From the NCBI RefSeq assembly GCF_000013725.1, contig NC_007955.1, forward strand, positions 713,579 through 777,578: a stretch of 64,000 nt of DNA, written 5' to 3'. Made by a program: the position numbers and the translations under genes. Positions 1 through 8,486 of the stretch are shown here, piece by piece. Each line of letters opens with the position of its first letter. Position 1 is the stretch's first letter. The DNA comes from Methanococcoides burtonii DSM 6242. GTDB taxonomy: Archaea; Halobacteriota; Methanosarcinia; Methanosarcinales; Methanosarcinaceae. The notes beneath the pieces were generated by a model that was given only the letters and a program-made list of their open reading frames with translations, did not search any database and was not told where the DNA came from.

Positions 1-62
1 TACTGGATTAAAATCAGACGAGTAATAACTTTACGACCTCTCTTTTTAGAGGGAGTCTTTGC

Positions 63-80
63 TATATGATATATATATAT
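63..80 (+). promoter_or_regulatory. TATA-box-like AT stretch upstream of the YjdF-like gene
   Basis: An alternating TA run lies about 50 bases before the ATG at 130, at a plausible distance for an archaeal TATA box. A purine-rich AAAGGGAT just before the ATG serves as ribosome binding site. Position and composition are the only evidence. Confidence 0.4.
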
Positions 81-129
81 TGAGAAAGAGCATTCAGGAC
101 ACAATGAAAGGGATTAGAAAGGGATACTC

Positions 130-783
130 ATGAACAGGGCTGAGATGGATAGAGTTGACAAGCTTGAATTCTGGATATCTTCAATATTCAGACTGCTGGT
201 GGTCATAGGCGGTGTAGTAGCAATATTGACAGGGAACTGGATACACTTAGGTTTCTTCATGTACGTCTTGGTCGTGACCTTCCTGCCAAGTATGATCGAG
301 AAAAAGTACAGGTTCGAGTTTCCCAGTGAGTTCGAAGTACTGATCATGCTCTATATTTATGCATCTCTCATGTTGGGTGAATATGGGGGGTATTTCGAAA
401 TATTCTGGTGGTGGGATGTATTCCTACACACATTCTTAGGCATAATCATTGCAAGCCTCGGTTTTATACTGGTGTATGTTTTGAATTCTGAACATAAGGT
501 AAATCTAAGCCCTTTTTTCGTAGCACTGTTTTCATTCAGCATTGCGGTGGCATTTGGGGCGATATGGGAGATATTTGAATATGCAATGGATGTGGTATTC
601 GGGCTCAATATGCAAACGTCAGGGTTGGTTGACACTATGTGGGATCTTATCGTTGAAACACTGAGTGCATTGTTGGTGTCTACACTGGGATACTTGTATT
701 TGAAGAAAGAGATTCATGTCCATCTGTTCGAGAAAGCTGAAAGAAAGTTCATCGAACGGAATCCGCATCTGTTCAGAAAATGA
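130..783 (+). CDS. YjdF/DUF2238-like integral membrane protein
   Basis: A 217-residue protein with about six hydrophobic helices (near residues 17-37, 40-58, 72-88, 98-120, 130-150, 175-193). Two motifs mark the DUF2238/YjdF family as I know it: WWWDVFLHTFLG near residue 95 and GAIWEIFEYAMD near 140, rich in Trp, Asp, His and Glu inside the membrane. The biochemical role of this family is not established; the buried acidic and His residues could bind metal or move protons, which is inference. The ATG at 130 follows a good ribosome binding site. The gene stands alone, and a tRNA on the opposite strand lies about 210 bases downstream. Confidence 0.75.
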   Translation: MNRAEMDRVDKLEFWISSIFRLLVVIGGVVAILTGNWIHLGFFMYVLVVTFLPSMIEKKYRFEFPSEFEVLIMLYIYASLMLGEYGGYFEIFWWWDVFLHTFLGIIIASLGFILVYVLNSEHKVNLSPFFVALFSFSIAVAFGAIWEIFEYAMDVVFGLNMQTSGLVDTMWDLIVETLSALLVSTLGYLYLKKEIHVHLFEKAERKFIERNPHLFRK

Positions 784-993
784 TATTCATGTTTTTGAGT
801 ACGAGGTTGCACACGTTTTTGAAACAGAGCACAACGGAAAACCTTTGTTTGTGATCTCTTTAGACGAAGACTTTGATAGCAGTGTAGTTGTACAACCCAA
901 CACTAACTCAGATCTCGAAAAACGCCTAGCTTCGCTGGAACAAAGGATCATTGAATTAGAAAAACCGCCATGCATCGACTCAGAAATGCCAGA
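784..993 (+). pseudogene. possible gene remnant with coiled-coil C-terminus abutting the tRNA 3' end
   Basis: One forward frame is open from inside the previous gene through the tRNA and reads protein-like between about 784 and 980. It has a beta-rich stretch (EYEVAHVFETEHNGK), then an acidic segment, then a heptad-like coiled coil (EKRLASLEQRIIELEKP). No start codon or ribosome binding site is found between the upstream stop and this stretch, and the frame ends only after crossing the tRNA on the other strand. It is most easily read as the tail of a vanished gene left next to the tRNA 3' end. It may also be chance coding potential. Confidence 0.25.
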
Positions 994-1067
994 TGGGCCC
1001 GCGGAGATTCGAACTCCGGAGCTCTGCCGTGTGAAGGCAACGTCATAACCAGCTAGACCACGAGCCC
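994..1067 (-). tRNA. tRNA-Val (anticodon CAC)
   Basis: The minus strand folds into a full cloverleaf. The seven-base acceptor arm starts GGGCTCG and pairs with CGGGCCC (one T-G pair), followed by discriminator A. The anticodon loop is TTCACAC, giving anticodon CAC for valine GTG codons, and the T-loop is GTTCGAATC. The 3' CCA is not encoded. No intron is visible. Confidence 0.93.
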
Positions 1068-1619
1068 ATATTGAAATAAAATTGTACCTGAGGAAATATT
1101 AACCGATTTTCAGGTGCTATAGGGCTTAAATAGAGTTGATGGGCTATAAGTTTAACGGGGGGCTGTGGTAGATTTATTAAAGTATTAGTATTTATATAAT
1201 CAATATATGAAAGAACCTGCCTATATATAGAAAGGTTTAAGTATTATTCATGTATTTAGAGAATTGTACATTGGACGAGAACTTTGGGCAGTTTCTTGAA
1301 TCAGATAAGTTACTACCCCTTGAACCACACACAAACCACCATACTCCCTTCCAGTCCAAAGTTCTCGCTGGTGGACATTCAACTCCTCCTTCGTGTTTTG
1401 AGGCAGGGTGTAAACTCGACCTTCAATTTCGTCCTTTTCAATTTGACATTTATTCTTAATATCATCTTATTTGATTGGTATTGAAAATAAGCTTTGTAAG
1501 GATAGAGCAATATCAGATGTGGAATTTGAAACACATGGCATGATATTTCATGCTAAAAAAAGAAAATCTATCAAATGAAATTAGAGGACAGGACGATCTT
1601 CAAGAAAAAGTGAGGAGCC
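1068..1619. other. gene-free stretch with a possible small transcribed RNA
   Basis: No convincing protein gene. A TATA-like CTATATATAG sits at about 1221-1230, followed by a purine-rich stretch. A 12-base inverted repeat, CGAGAACTTTGG at 1276-1287 and its complement at 1356-1367, encloses a C- and A-rich loop of about 68 bases. The short open frames here lack ribosome binding sites and family-like sequence. A small structured RNA from about 1250 to 1470 is possible but unproven. Confidence 0.3.
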
Positions 1620-2087
1620 TTATCTTTCAAGGGCTAATCGTTTTCGCATCTTTGGAGAATCGATCCACATACCTCTAAGCTCTCTTTCTCCATCCTGATC
1701 CTCTATGAATATCAATCGGAAAATTGCACCTTCCGGTTCCTTTTCGAATGCTACATTATATACAACAGCTGAATGTCTGTCAGTAACAGTGATCTCGGCA
1801 AGTTCCTTTGACGTATAATTTCCAACTTCCTCATGAACAATGGCTGTAAGTTCCAGGAACAGGTCTTCTGTTATGGCTTTTTTCATAGTTGGGTTAAAAT
1901 TAGCAGAGAATTTGGTATAGTTATTCTCATTAAGGCCCTGAAGTGTATTTTCTGCTATCGGCTCTGCATATTCGGTCAGGCCATCATCCTCAACGCTCGA
2001 TCCTTCAAGCTTAATGGATGCACATCCGCTGCAAATGATCACTACTAAAACAACAAGGCTCATCAATAATGCTGTTCTTACTTTCAT
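1620..2087 (-). CDS. small lipoprotein, DUF3887-like
   Basis: About 155 residues with a hydrophobic N-terminal signal ending in the lipobox ICSGC, so the mature protein should be lipid-anchored outside the membrane. The remainder (an N-terminal 'GLNENNYTKFSANFNPTM' stretch followed by a beta-rich half) resembles the DUF3887 fold, a small NTF2-like extracytoplasmic domain. An upstream in-frame GTG at 2096 touches the kinase stop codon, but the ATG at 2087 has a GTGAG ribosome binding site at proper spacing. It directly follows the histidine kinase gene, so it is probably co-transcribed and may serve as an accessory sensor or target of that system; the functional link is inference. Confidence 0.7.
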   Translation of the reverse strand: MKVRTALLMSLVVLVVIICSGCASIKLEGSSVEDDGLTEYAEPIAENTLQGLNENNYTKFSANFNPTMKKAITEDLFLELTAIVHEEVGNYTSKELAEITVTDRHSAVVYNVAFEKEPEGAIFRLIFIEDQDGERELRGMWIDSPKMRKRLALER

Positions 2088-2096
2088 GTTTCTCAC

Positions 2097-3875
2097 TTAA
2101 GTTCCCTCTATCTCGGTGAAATCGTCCTCTTTCAGCTCTTTAGGTAATCTGAAAGTGAATGTACTGCCCTTGCCTGTCTCGCTCTCAAGGTATATTTTCC
2201 CACCCTGTCCATCGATGATGCCCTTAATTATTGCAAGCCCAAGCCCTGTTCCTCCTGCTTTCCTTGTAGCAGTGCTGTCCACCTGATAGAACTTATCGAA
2301 TATCTTATCACGCTTTTCTTCGAGAATGCCGATGCCATTATCCTTTATACTGGTCTGTAAATAATCTTCATGATCTTCTACGATGACCGTCACTTCTCCC
2401 TCTTCCGGTGTGAACTTGATAGCATTTGTCAGCAGGTTCACAAAAATCCTTATGAGTTTGTCCTTATCCGTACTAATGGCCGGCACGTCATCCGGACAGT
2501 TCACCATGATCTTTATGCTCTTATCCTTTGCATGTTTTGTCACATTATGAAGGGATATCTCAATTATCTCTTTGATGTTCACATCTTCAGGTGTGAATTT
2601 CATCTTTCCTGATTCTATGCGGGAAATATCCAGCAGGTCATCGACCATTCTCGCCTGTCTGTCAATATTTCTGATAATAAGGTCCAGCATCTCTTCCTTG
2701 ATCTCCCTGCTGCATTCGCTTTCCCTCAAGAACTCACTTGATGTCTTCATAGCTGTCAGCGGTGTCTTTAGTTCATGGGAGACCATTGAAACAAAATCGT
2801 TTTTCAGGCGGTCAAGTTCCTTTAATTTCTTGTTCGCGTTCTGGAGATAATCGTTCGATCTTTCCAGCTCCGAGGTCTTGCTTTTGACCTCATCCTCAAG
2901 GGTCTTGTTCCATGAGAGCAGGATCAGGGCGATGAATGCACTGATAAAGAGAATGAATGCAATGGAGATCATCGCAAAAAGGCCCTGTTTGACATAGACT
3001 GACTGGATAAGTGATCCAACATACCACAACGGGGTAACAACACCTACGGACCATTGCTGGTTATACCAGTTCACAGGCACATAGGAGATTATCTTCTCTT
3101 CGAGGAAACCATTGGTGTTCCTCTCAGAGAACTGTCCGCTACCCGAAAGTCCTTCTGTCTGCATGCCGATGATATCAAGACGCCTGTGATCAGGTTCGTT
3201 TATAATATTGAAATAATTCTGTCCTACGAGGTGATCATCGGAACTGTCGTAAAGCAGTTTTGCATTATCATCGATCAGATAAATATATCCCGATTCATAT
3301 TCCGTTTTTATGGTCTGTTTCGTTATCTCATCGATCTCGATTACAGCAACTATGGCCCCTTCAAAACTGCCATTCTCAAGATAAAAAGGTATCCACACAA
3401 AAATTGCAAGTTTCCCTTCTAAAGTAGTGAGTGGATTAGTGATATGGGTCTCACCTGTCTCTTTTATTTGCTCAAAAACAGCAGCCTTATCCTTTTCATA
3501 AAGGTCGTATCCGAAAGGCACATTCTCTTCAGGATATCCCGAGACGATTATGCCGGTGCTGTTTATGTATTCGATAGCATGGAAGCCTTCCGACTCATTA
3601 TATACTATCGAAAAAATGGTATTGAAATTATCATCGGGGATACTGTTATGGTTCCTTGAGATTATCTCAAGCATTGTAATCTTTTCGTTCAGGAATGTGG
3701 TGATACCGGTCGATATTTGCTGTGCCTGGCTGGTCTGTTCCCGTGTGAACATCTCAACAAAAAGATCTTCGACCTCTGTATTTGCCCTGATTCCCAGAAA
3801 AAGGATCGAAGAAATGAAAAGCATCGTTACCATTACAACGATAATGACGTTCCATCTGCTTTTTGTGGCAAACAT
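2097..3875 (-). CDS. membrane-bound sensor histidine kinase with extracytoplasmic Cache domain
   Basis: 592 residues. A first membrane helix (about 10-29), an external sensing region (35-290) of the double-Cache type, a second helix (298-320), then a coiled-coil linker. The dimerisation/phosphoacceptor helix carries the H-box FVSMVSHELKTPLTAM with the phospho-acceptor His at 367. The ATPase domain shows the N-box NLLTNAIKFTP, the G1 box DNGIGI and the G2 box GTGLGLAI. It should phosphorylate the response regulator encoded just upstream in the same operon (33-base gap). The ligand is unknown; Cache domains often bind small organic molecules. Confidence 0.92.
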   Translation of the reverse strand: MFATKSRWNVIIVVMVTMLFISSILFLGIRANTEVEDLFVEMFTREQTSQAQQISTGITTFLNEKITMLEIISRNHNSIPDDNFNTIFSIVYNESEGFHAIEYINSTGIIVSGYPEENVPFGYDLYEKDKAAVFEQIKETGETHITNPLTTLEGKLAIFVWIPFYLENGSFEGAIVAVIEIDEITKQTIKTEYESGYIYLIDDNAKLLYDSSDDHLVGQNYFNIINEPDHRRLDIIGMQTEGLSGSGQFSERNTNGFLEEKIISYVPVNWYNQQWSVGVVTPLWYVGSLIQSVYVKQGLFAMISIAFILFISAFIALILLSWNKTLEDEVKSKTSELERSNDYLQNANKKLKELDRLKNDFVSMVSHELKTPLTAMKTSSEFLRESECSREIKEEMLDLIIRNIDRQARMVDDLLDISRIESGKMKFTPEDVNIKEIIEISLHNVTKHAKDKSIKIMVNCPDDVPAISTDKDKLIRIFVNLLTNAIKFTPEEGEVTVIVEDHEDYLQTSIKDNGIGILEEKRDKIFDKFYQVDSTATRKAGGTGLGLAIIKGIIDGQGGKIYLESETGKGSTFTFRLPKELKEDDFTEIEGT

Positions 3876-3908
3876 ATGAGGTCAGCACGAAAAGTGCGTT
3901 AAAAATAG

Positions 3909-4421
3909 TTAGTCCTGTGTTCTTCTCAACACAGTTTTGATCCTTGCTTTCAGTTCTTTCAGATTGAACGGTTTGGTCATGTAATCATCAGCGCCAATAT
4001 CCAGGCCTTCAACCTTGTCATTGATCTCTCCTTTTGCTGTGAGCATGATCACAGGTATGTTCTCATAGAGAGGTTCTTCTTTCAATCTTCTGCATACTTC
4101 AAAGCCATCCATGTCAGGCATCATAACGTCAAGAAGGATCACATCGGGTATGTCGGACTTAAGTGCATCAAATGCCATAGTTCCGTTGTTTGCTTCAATG
4201 ACATTGTATCCGTCTGCCTCGAGGGCTCTCTTGGTAGCAATGACAGCATCTGGCTCATCATCCACAATAAGGACCTTATGTCTTGTATCTGATAGGCTTT
4301 CAATGGTCCTGGTCACTATGTCCTCAGAAACCGAAAGTCGATCTGCTATCCCCTTTGCACTGATCTCAGGCTGCTGTTCGAGAAGTCTCATTATGTCTTT
4401 TTCAAGCTTTTCTCTTTCCAT
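3909..4421 (-). CDS. response regulator with N-terminal winged-helix-like segment
   Basis: About 170 residues. The first ~48 residues (EKDIMRLLEQQPEISAKGIA...SVSEDIVTRTIESL) look like a short helix-turn-helix. They are followed by a complete receiver domain with the acidic pair in VLIVDDEPD, the phospho-acceptor Asp in VILLDVMMPDMDG, the switch Thr in MLTAKGE and the Lys in TKPFN. The order DNA-binding-like then receiver is the reverse of classical bacterial regulators. The start ATG at 4421 is preceded by GTGGT; a GTG nine bases upstream is possible. It heads the operon with the Cache histidine kinase and is its likely partner. Confidence 0.9.
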   Translation of the reverse strand: MEREKLEKDIMRLLEQQPEISAKGIADRLSVSEDIVTRTIESLSDTRHKVLIVDDEPDAVIATKRALEADGYNVIEANNGTMAFDALKSDIPDVILLDVMMPDMDGFEVCRRLKEEPLYENIPVIMLTAKGEINDKVEGLDIGADDYMTKPFNLKELKARIKTVLRRTQD

Positions 4422-4570
4422 ATATACCACAACTTCAAATGTATCTAAACATAAATGGATGATATTATTAAAGCCTTTCTAAATATGATAAAGTCTATTC
4501 ATATATTGTACAAATAGCCAATTATGAGAAAGCCTTATAAATTATTATCGTATATTTAACGGTGATATCA

Positions 4571-4852
4571 ATGGACGCTCTTGAGAAAATATTTGGAAAG
4601 ACTGCACAGATAACGGTTCTAAAGAACCTAATTCAGCATAAAGGGGAATCTACTTATCTCTCCGGTATCGCAGAAGAGACTGGTCTCTCTCACTCGAGTG
4701 TTGCCAGGGTCATTGAGCCCCTTCTCAAATCCAACATTGTCATCGAAAAGCGTCTTGGGAAACAGATACGCACCTTCAGCCTTAATCTTGAAAGTGAACT
4801 CACTCATCATATCCTTGAGTTCTATGGACGACTTGAAAAAATGAAACTCTGA
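4571..4852 (+). CDS. small winged helix-turn-helix transcriptional regulator
   Basis: 93 residues (96 from a GTG at 4562). The sequence fits an archaeal ArsR/MarR-type winged helix: helix 1 ALEKIFGKTAQITVLKNLI, a recognition helix around TGLSHSSVARVIEPLLKSNI, and a wing KRLGKQIRTFSLN, then a C-terminal helix likely used in dimerisation. The ATG at 4571 is preferred because GGTGAT lies six bases before it. It is divergent from the response regulator operon and convergent with the ABC operon. What it controls is unknown; the neighbouring operons are obvious candidates. Confidence 0.8.
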   Translation: MDALEKIFGKTAQITVLKNLIQHKGESTYLSGIAEETGLSHSSVARVIEPLLKSNIVIEKRLGKQIRTFSLNLESELTHHILEFYGRLEKMKL

Positions 4853-4915
4853 TTTTTTCGTTTTTTCGTTCTATTTTCAACTCAACATTCATTATTCACA
4901 TTGCATATAGCTGTC

Positions 4916-5671
4916 TTATTCTTCAATATACTCTGTATCAATGGGTACAACTTTTTCAATGCATCCTATACTTTTTTCTTCATCCAGTTCAATATCATCA
5001 AAACTGGTGTAATTATTTTCATTGGTCATATCGGATCTTGTATTTCCAAGCAGGTTCTTTGCAAGAATTCCTGAAAGTTTTGCCATCCAATTCATAATAT
5101 GCAATGAAAAGACTCCGAAGATCATTCCAAAGAACATCATCATCAAAGCACCGGCTAAAGAATCGATGACGAACGTGCTGGTCCCACTACTGTATCCGAT
5201 TTCAGTAAGCTTATATACAAATGGTGTTGCAATAAAAACAAGAGTGATCCCTATCAATGTGAAGGAAACTATCAATGTGAATATCCCTAATGGGAACTTA
5301 ATGAAAAGGAAAACAAGTCCCTTCCATGTCACGGGATTCAGTATATAGCCTTTTATTTTCTCAAAGTTCTTCTGATATTTTATCCCGCGATTCTCCATAG
5401 GTGGTACATCCACTCCCAGAAGCCAGATCGCAAGCTGTCTTTCAAAAGCGGCAAGTTCCCACCATGCAACTAGCATCAGAATAAGGATCGGTAGTCCGAT
5501 TAGGGTTATGGATAGACCTAATCCCATGGAAAGTCCGGTCACAAGGAAAATGAAATAGGCTGTTCCGAGGGGGAATGTGAACAAAAGGTACGTCAGATTC
5601 AGATAGGTCTGTCTTTTAGTGACCACTCCGAAGAAATCACGTATCCATTTTGTTATGTCATTTAGATCCAT
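4916..5671 (-). CDS. multi-pass membrane protein of the putative 'sensor' domain family
   Basis: About 251 residues with four hydrophobic blocks arranged as two hairpin repeats (around 27-75 and 122-200). This matches the membrane 'sensor' domain seen in bacterial and archaeal signalling proteins (PF13796 as I remember it); family signatures include the WWELAAFERQLAIWLLG stretch. The acidic C-terminal tail of about 55 residues is cytoplasmic by the positive-inside rule. No kinase domain is attached. It is the last gene of the ABC export operon, so it may sense or stabilise the transporter, which is inference. A second ATG nine bases upstream overlaps the AAGGAGA ribosome binding site, hence the choice of 5671. 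Confidence 0.65.
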   Translation of the reverse strand: MDLNDITKWIRDFFGVVTKRQTYLNLTYLLFTFPLGTAYFIFLVTGLSMGLGLSITLIGLPILILMLVAWWELAAFERQLAIWLLGVDVPPMENRGIKYQKNFEKIKGYILNPVTWKGLVFLFIKFPLGIFTLIVSFTLIGITLVFIATPFVYKLTEIGYSSGTSTFVIDSLAGALMMMFFGMIFGVFSLHIMNWMAKLSGILAKNLLGNTRSDMTNENNYTSFDDIELDEEKSIGCIEKVVPIDTEYIEE

Positions 5672-5730
5672 GTGGAACATTCTCCTTTATGATAATAAAC
5701 TTCACATCATAAATCCGCTTTATGTGAAAC

Positions 5731-5955
5731 TTAATTGCGTTTTTGTCTTCTGAAAATGAAGTATGTCAGTGCACCTAATAATTGTGCAAATACTATAATA
5801 ATGATCCATATAAGTTTATCATTTCCATACGATGGCTCGTTCATAACACAATCGATAAGCATCCATGTCCAGAAAATAGTACTCCCTATTGCAATCCCTG
5901 CAAACAGCAGGAACAGCAAACAATTTACCGGCAAGAACATCCAGCCATCGAACAT
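5731..5955 (-). CDS. two-helix membrane protein with PLDc_N-like domain
   Basis: 74 residues, two membrane helices (about 8-32 and 47-66) ending in a basic tail RRQKRN. The pattern FWTWMLIDCVMNEPSYGNDKLIWIIIIVF...GALTYFIFRR is typical of the small phospholipase D N-terminal-like domain, which in archaea and bacteria often stands alone as a membrane module without any catalytic part. It lies between the ABC permease and the sensor-domain gene in the same direction with 36- and 59-base gaps, so it is probably part of the same operon. Function unknown. Confidence 0.7.
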   Translation of the reverse strand: MFDGWMFLPVNCLLFLLFAGIAIGSTIFWTWMLIDCVMNEPSYGNDKLIWIIIIVFAQLLGALTYFIFRRQKRN

Positions 5956-5991
5956 ATTATTTTCTCCTTTGCATTTTATATTTTAGTTCTT

Positions 5992-7206
5992 TCAATCATG
6001 TCTCAATGCATCGACCGGTTTCATCTTAGCAGCTTTGTTCGCAGGATATGCTCCGGCGATCAGGCCAACGAATATGGATACAACAAAGCCTGCAAATATC
6101 TTCGATGCAGGAAGTACGACTGGAAGGTTCATGAATGTTGCAGCCCCATATGCTCCGGCACAACCAAGTATCACTCCAAGGATGCCACCGATAGTTCCCA
6201 CGACCGCTGATTCAACGATGAACATCGTAAGGACATCGAAATTAGAATACCCTATGGATTTCATCAAACCTATCTCCGACGTACGTTCGGTAACGGTGAC
6301 CAGCATGATGTTCATGATCCCGATGGAACCTACAACAAGTGAAATGAATGCAACTGCTGTCAGCAGTCTGGAAAGGGCACTTGAAAGGGAGCCTGCATTC
6401 TCAAGTAATTCCTGCTGGTCCATGATGAAATACGGCTTGATGTCATCTTCCTCCATATCCCTTGATGAGATCCCCATATATCTTCCGAGTCTCTTATCTA
6501 TCTCCCCGGATGTTTCTGTGACTGTCTCAATTGATTCCCCTTCGGCGAAGATGGTGGAATAATCACTGACCGAGAGGATCTCGTTCATGGTGGGTATTGG
6601 AATGAATATCCTTTTATCAGGGACCATTCCTCCCGATATGAAGCTTGGTTCTGATTTTTGAACAATACCTTTGACCTGGAATGTCTGTGTTATTTCTTCT
6701 CCATCACGTGTTCGGAAATTTATCTCTATCGAATTCTTATTCGATAACTTCCGGTCAAAAGTATCTTCAGATACATCATAACCTATCACTGCTACATACT
6801 GATCATTGTCTTTGATGAAATTCCCTTCACTAAGTCCAATGTTTGCGACCTCATCATAGTCGCCTGTGACCCCCGTAATTGATACTCTCCGCGAATCTGA
6901 CATATAAGTGACTTCAGCTACCTGTTCATTGATAGGTGAAGCTCTCAGTACTCCCGGGGTTTTCCTGACAACCTCCAGTTCGTTATCAAAGAACGTGTTT
7001 GGTTCATTTGCACTCACATAGATGAAATTCGAGCCGATCGTTCCTATCTCTTCATCAAAATACTGATTAAAGCTCGCACCTAAGGAAACATTGGCAATAA
7101 CAGCAGCTACTCCTATGACGATCCCCAGAGTTGTAAGCGTGGAACGAAGCTTGGAGCTAAAAATACTTCCAAATGCAATTTCAAGTGACTGCTTCAGATC
7201 GACCAT
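5992..7206 (-). CDS. MacB/FtsX-type ABC transporter permease
   Basis: 404 residues with the MacB layout: an N-terminal membrane helix (about 18-42, TLGIVIGVAAVIANV), a large external MacB-PCD region (about 45-270), and three C-terminal helices near residues 283-305, 330-360 and 370-390. The conserved SEIGLMKSIGYSNFDVLTMFIVE coupling segment contacts the ATPase. Such permeases usually act mechanically, moving or releasing lipoproteins, peptides or envelope material rather than pumping through a channel. The start is supported by AAGGAGAT. It lies downstream of its ATPase and the S-layer-like protein in one operon. Confidence 0.9.
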   Translation of the reverse strand: MVDLKQSLEIAFGSIFSSKLRSTLTTLGIVIGVAAVIANVSLGASFNQYFDEEIGTIGSNFIYVSANEPNTFFDNELEVVRKTPGVLRASPINEQVAEVTYMSDSRRVSITGVTGDYDEVANIGLSEGNFIKDNDQYVAVIGYDVSEDTFDRKLSNKNSIEINFRTRDGEEITQTFQVKGIVQKSEPSFISGGMVPDKRIFIPIPTMNEILSVSDYSTIFAEGESIETVTETSGEIDKRLGRYMGISSRDMEEDDIKPYFIMDQQELLENAGSLSSALSRLLTAVAFISLVVGSIGIMNIMLVTVTERTSEIGLMKSIGYSNFDVLTMFIVESAVVGTIGGILGVILGCAGAYGAATFMNLPVVLPASKIFAGFVVSIFVGLIAGAYPANKAAKMKPVDALRHD

Positions 7207-7241
7207 TGTATATCTCCTTCTAATAGTGCACCTGATTTCAC

Positions 7242-8477
7242 TTAATCCTGTTTCCTTTTCTTGTAAATGAAGATCCCTGCTGCTGCCACTATCAAAAGTA
7301 CGAAAGCAATAGTTGAACTGCCAGCTTTGGTATCTGTTTTCTCTTCAACTATCTCAAGTTCGCCTACATCGGCAGATGTTGTGTGATCGTTAAACCCATT
7401 CCTGTATTCTGCTTCAAGGGTGAGTGGAGTTAGTTCTATTTCCTCTTCTGCAACAGCGCTAAATTCAATTGTAAAAAGTTCGTCCGGTTTCATCGAGCCG
7501 ATAAAATACTCTGCAGGGGAAAATTTGATTCCTTCAGCTATTGGTCTGACACTCACTGAAGATATCGTGTTCTGATGAAGATTCGCAATATCGAACTGTA
7601 TCTTCCCTTCACTGTTAGTTAATATCATGGACTTTGAGGGGATCATCTTGAGGGATGAACTGTCAATAGTGACCGGTACTCTCCAGATGGTGTTATAAGA
7701 ATATGAATTACCAATTATCGCAAGGTCCAGATAGTATGTTCCTTCCTGGACATCTTCCGGAACCTCTACATTGAATGTAAGGGTGACCGAATTACCTGGT
7801 CCGACTATCCCGGCTTCTTGAACTCCGCTGGTGACCTTGATGCTGTCAGCACCTGTAAGACTTGCCGACTGGATACGTGCATTAGTGTCGTAATCCTCCC
7901 CATCAATATTGATCGTATTCTCTGATGCAGTATTTGTCAATTTGAAACTTATGGTGCCTTTATCTCCGGGACTGAACATATTTGGGGTTGATGTGGTCTC
8001 AGTAAGTTCAAGAGTACCTTTACTATCAAAAGTGGTGGATCCTACCTTTATTTTAAATGTGTCCTTTATCCAGGGACTGTTATCCGTCCCTCTGTAATAT
8101 ACATCAAAAGAAGCTGTTCCGGGTTTTGCATTTTCATCTACATACAGGCGGAACTCCTGTACAGATGCACTGTCTGGTGAAAGTATACCGATATTATTCT
8201 CAGCATTTTTTTCAGAATCAAGGGACAAAGGATATTCAGGGACAATTTTTATTGTTACGTCATCGGACTGTCCTGACCTGAAGTTTTCCACCTTTACCCA
8301 TACATCTACATATTGTCCTATCTCTGCGGGAAATGGCTCATATTTCTGAATGCTGATATCCAGACTTGTTACGCTGTTCTCTTGTGCCGATACGGTAGGC
8401 ATTACCATTATTAAAAGGACTATCATAACTGCAAAGACCGTTATTTCCTTTGTAATTTCTGAACTATAATTTCCCAT
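7242..8477 (-). CDS. membrane-anchored surface protein with repeated beta-sandwich domains (COG1361-like)
   Basis: 411 residues: an N-terminal signal/membrane helix (about 12-31), an external part made of three or four Ig-like beta domains (for instance DISIQKYEPFPAEIGQYVDVWVKV and MFSPGDKGTISFKLTN), and a C-terminal helix (about 385-403) with basic tail KKRKQD. This is the COG1361 'S-layer-like' architecture often encoded between ATPase and permease of archaeal MacB-type transporters. It probably works as the external adaptor of the transporter, replacing the periplasmic MacA of bacteria; that role is inferred. GGTGAT precedes the start. Confidence 0.8.
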   Translation of the reverse strand: MGNYSSEITKEITVFAVMIVLLIMVMPTVSAQENSVTSLDISIQKYEPFPAEIGQYVDVWVKVENFRSGQSDDVTIKIVPEYPLSLDSEKNAENNIGILSPDSASVQEFRLYVDENAKPGTASFDVYYRGTDNSPWIKDTFKIKVGSTTFDSKGTLELTETTSTPNMFSPGDKGTISFKLTNTASENTINIDGEDYDTNARIQSASLTGADSIKVTSGVQEAGIVGPGNSVTLTFNVEVPEDVQEGTYYLDLAIIGNSYSYNTIWRVPVTIDSSSLKMIPSKSMILTNSEGKIQFDIANLHQNTISSVSVRPIAEGIKFSPAEYFIGSMKPDELFTIEFSAVAEEEIELTPLTLEAEYRNGFNDHTTSADVGELEIVEEKTDTKAGSSTIAFVLLIVAAAGIFIYKKRKQD

Positions 8478-8486
8478 GTTATCACC

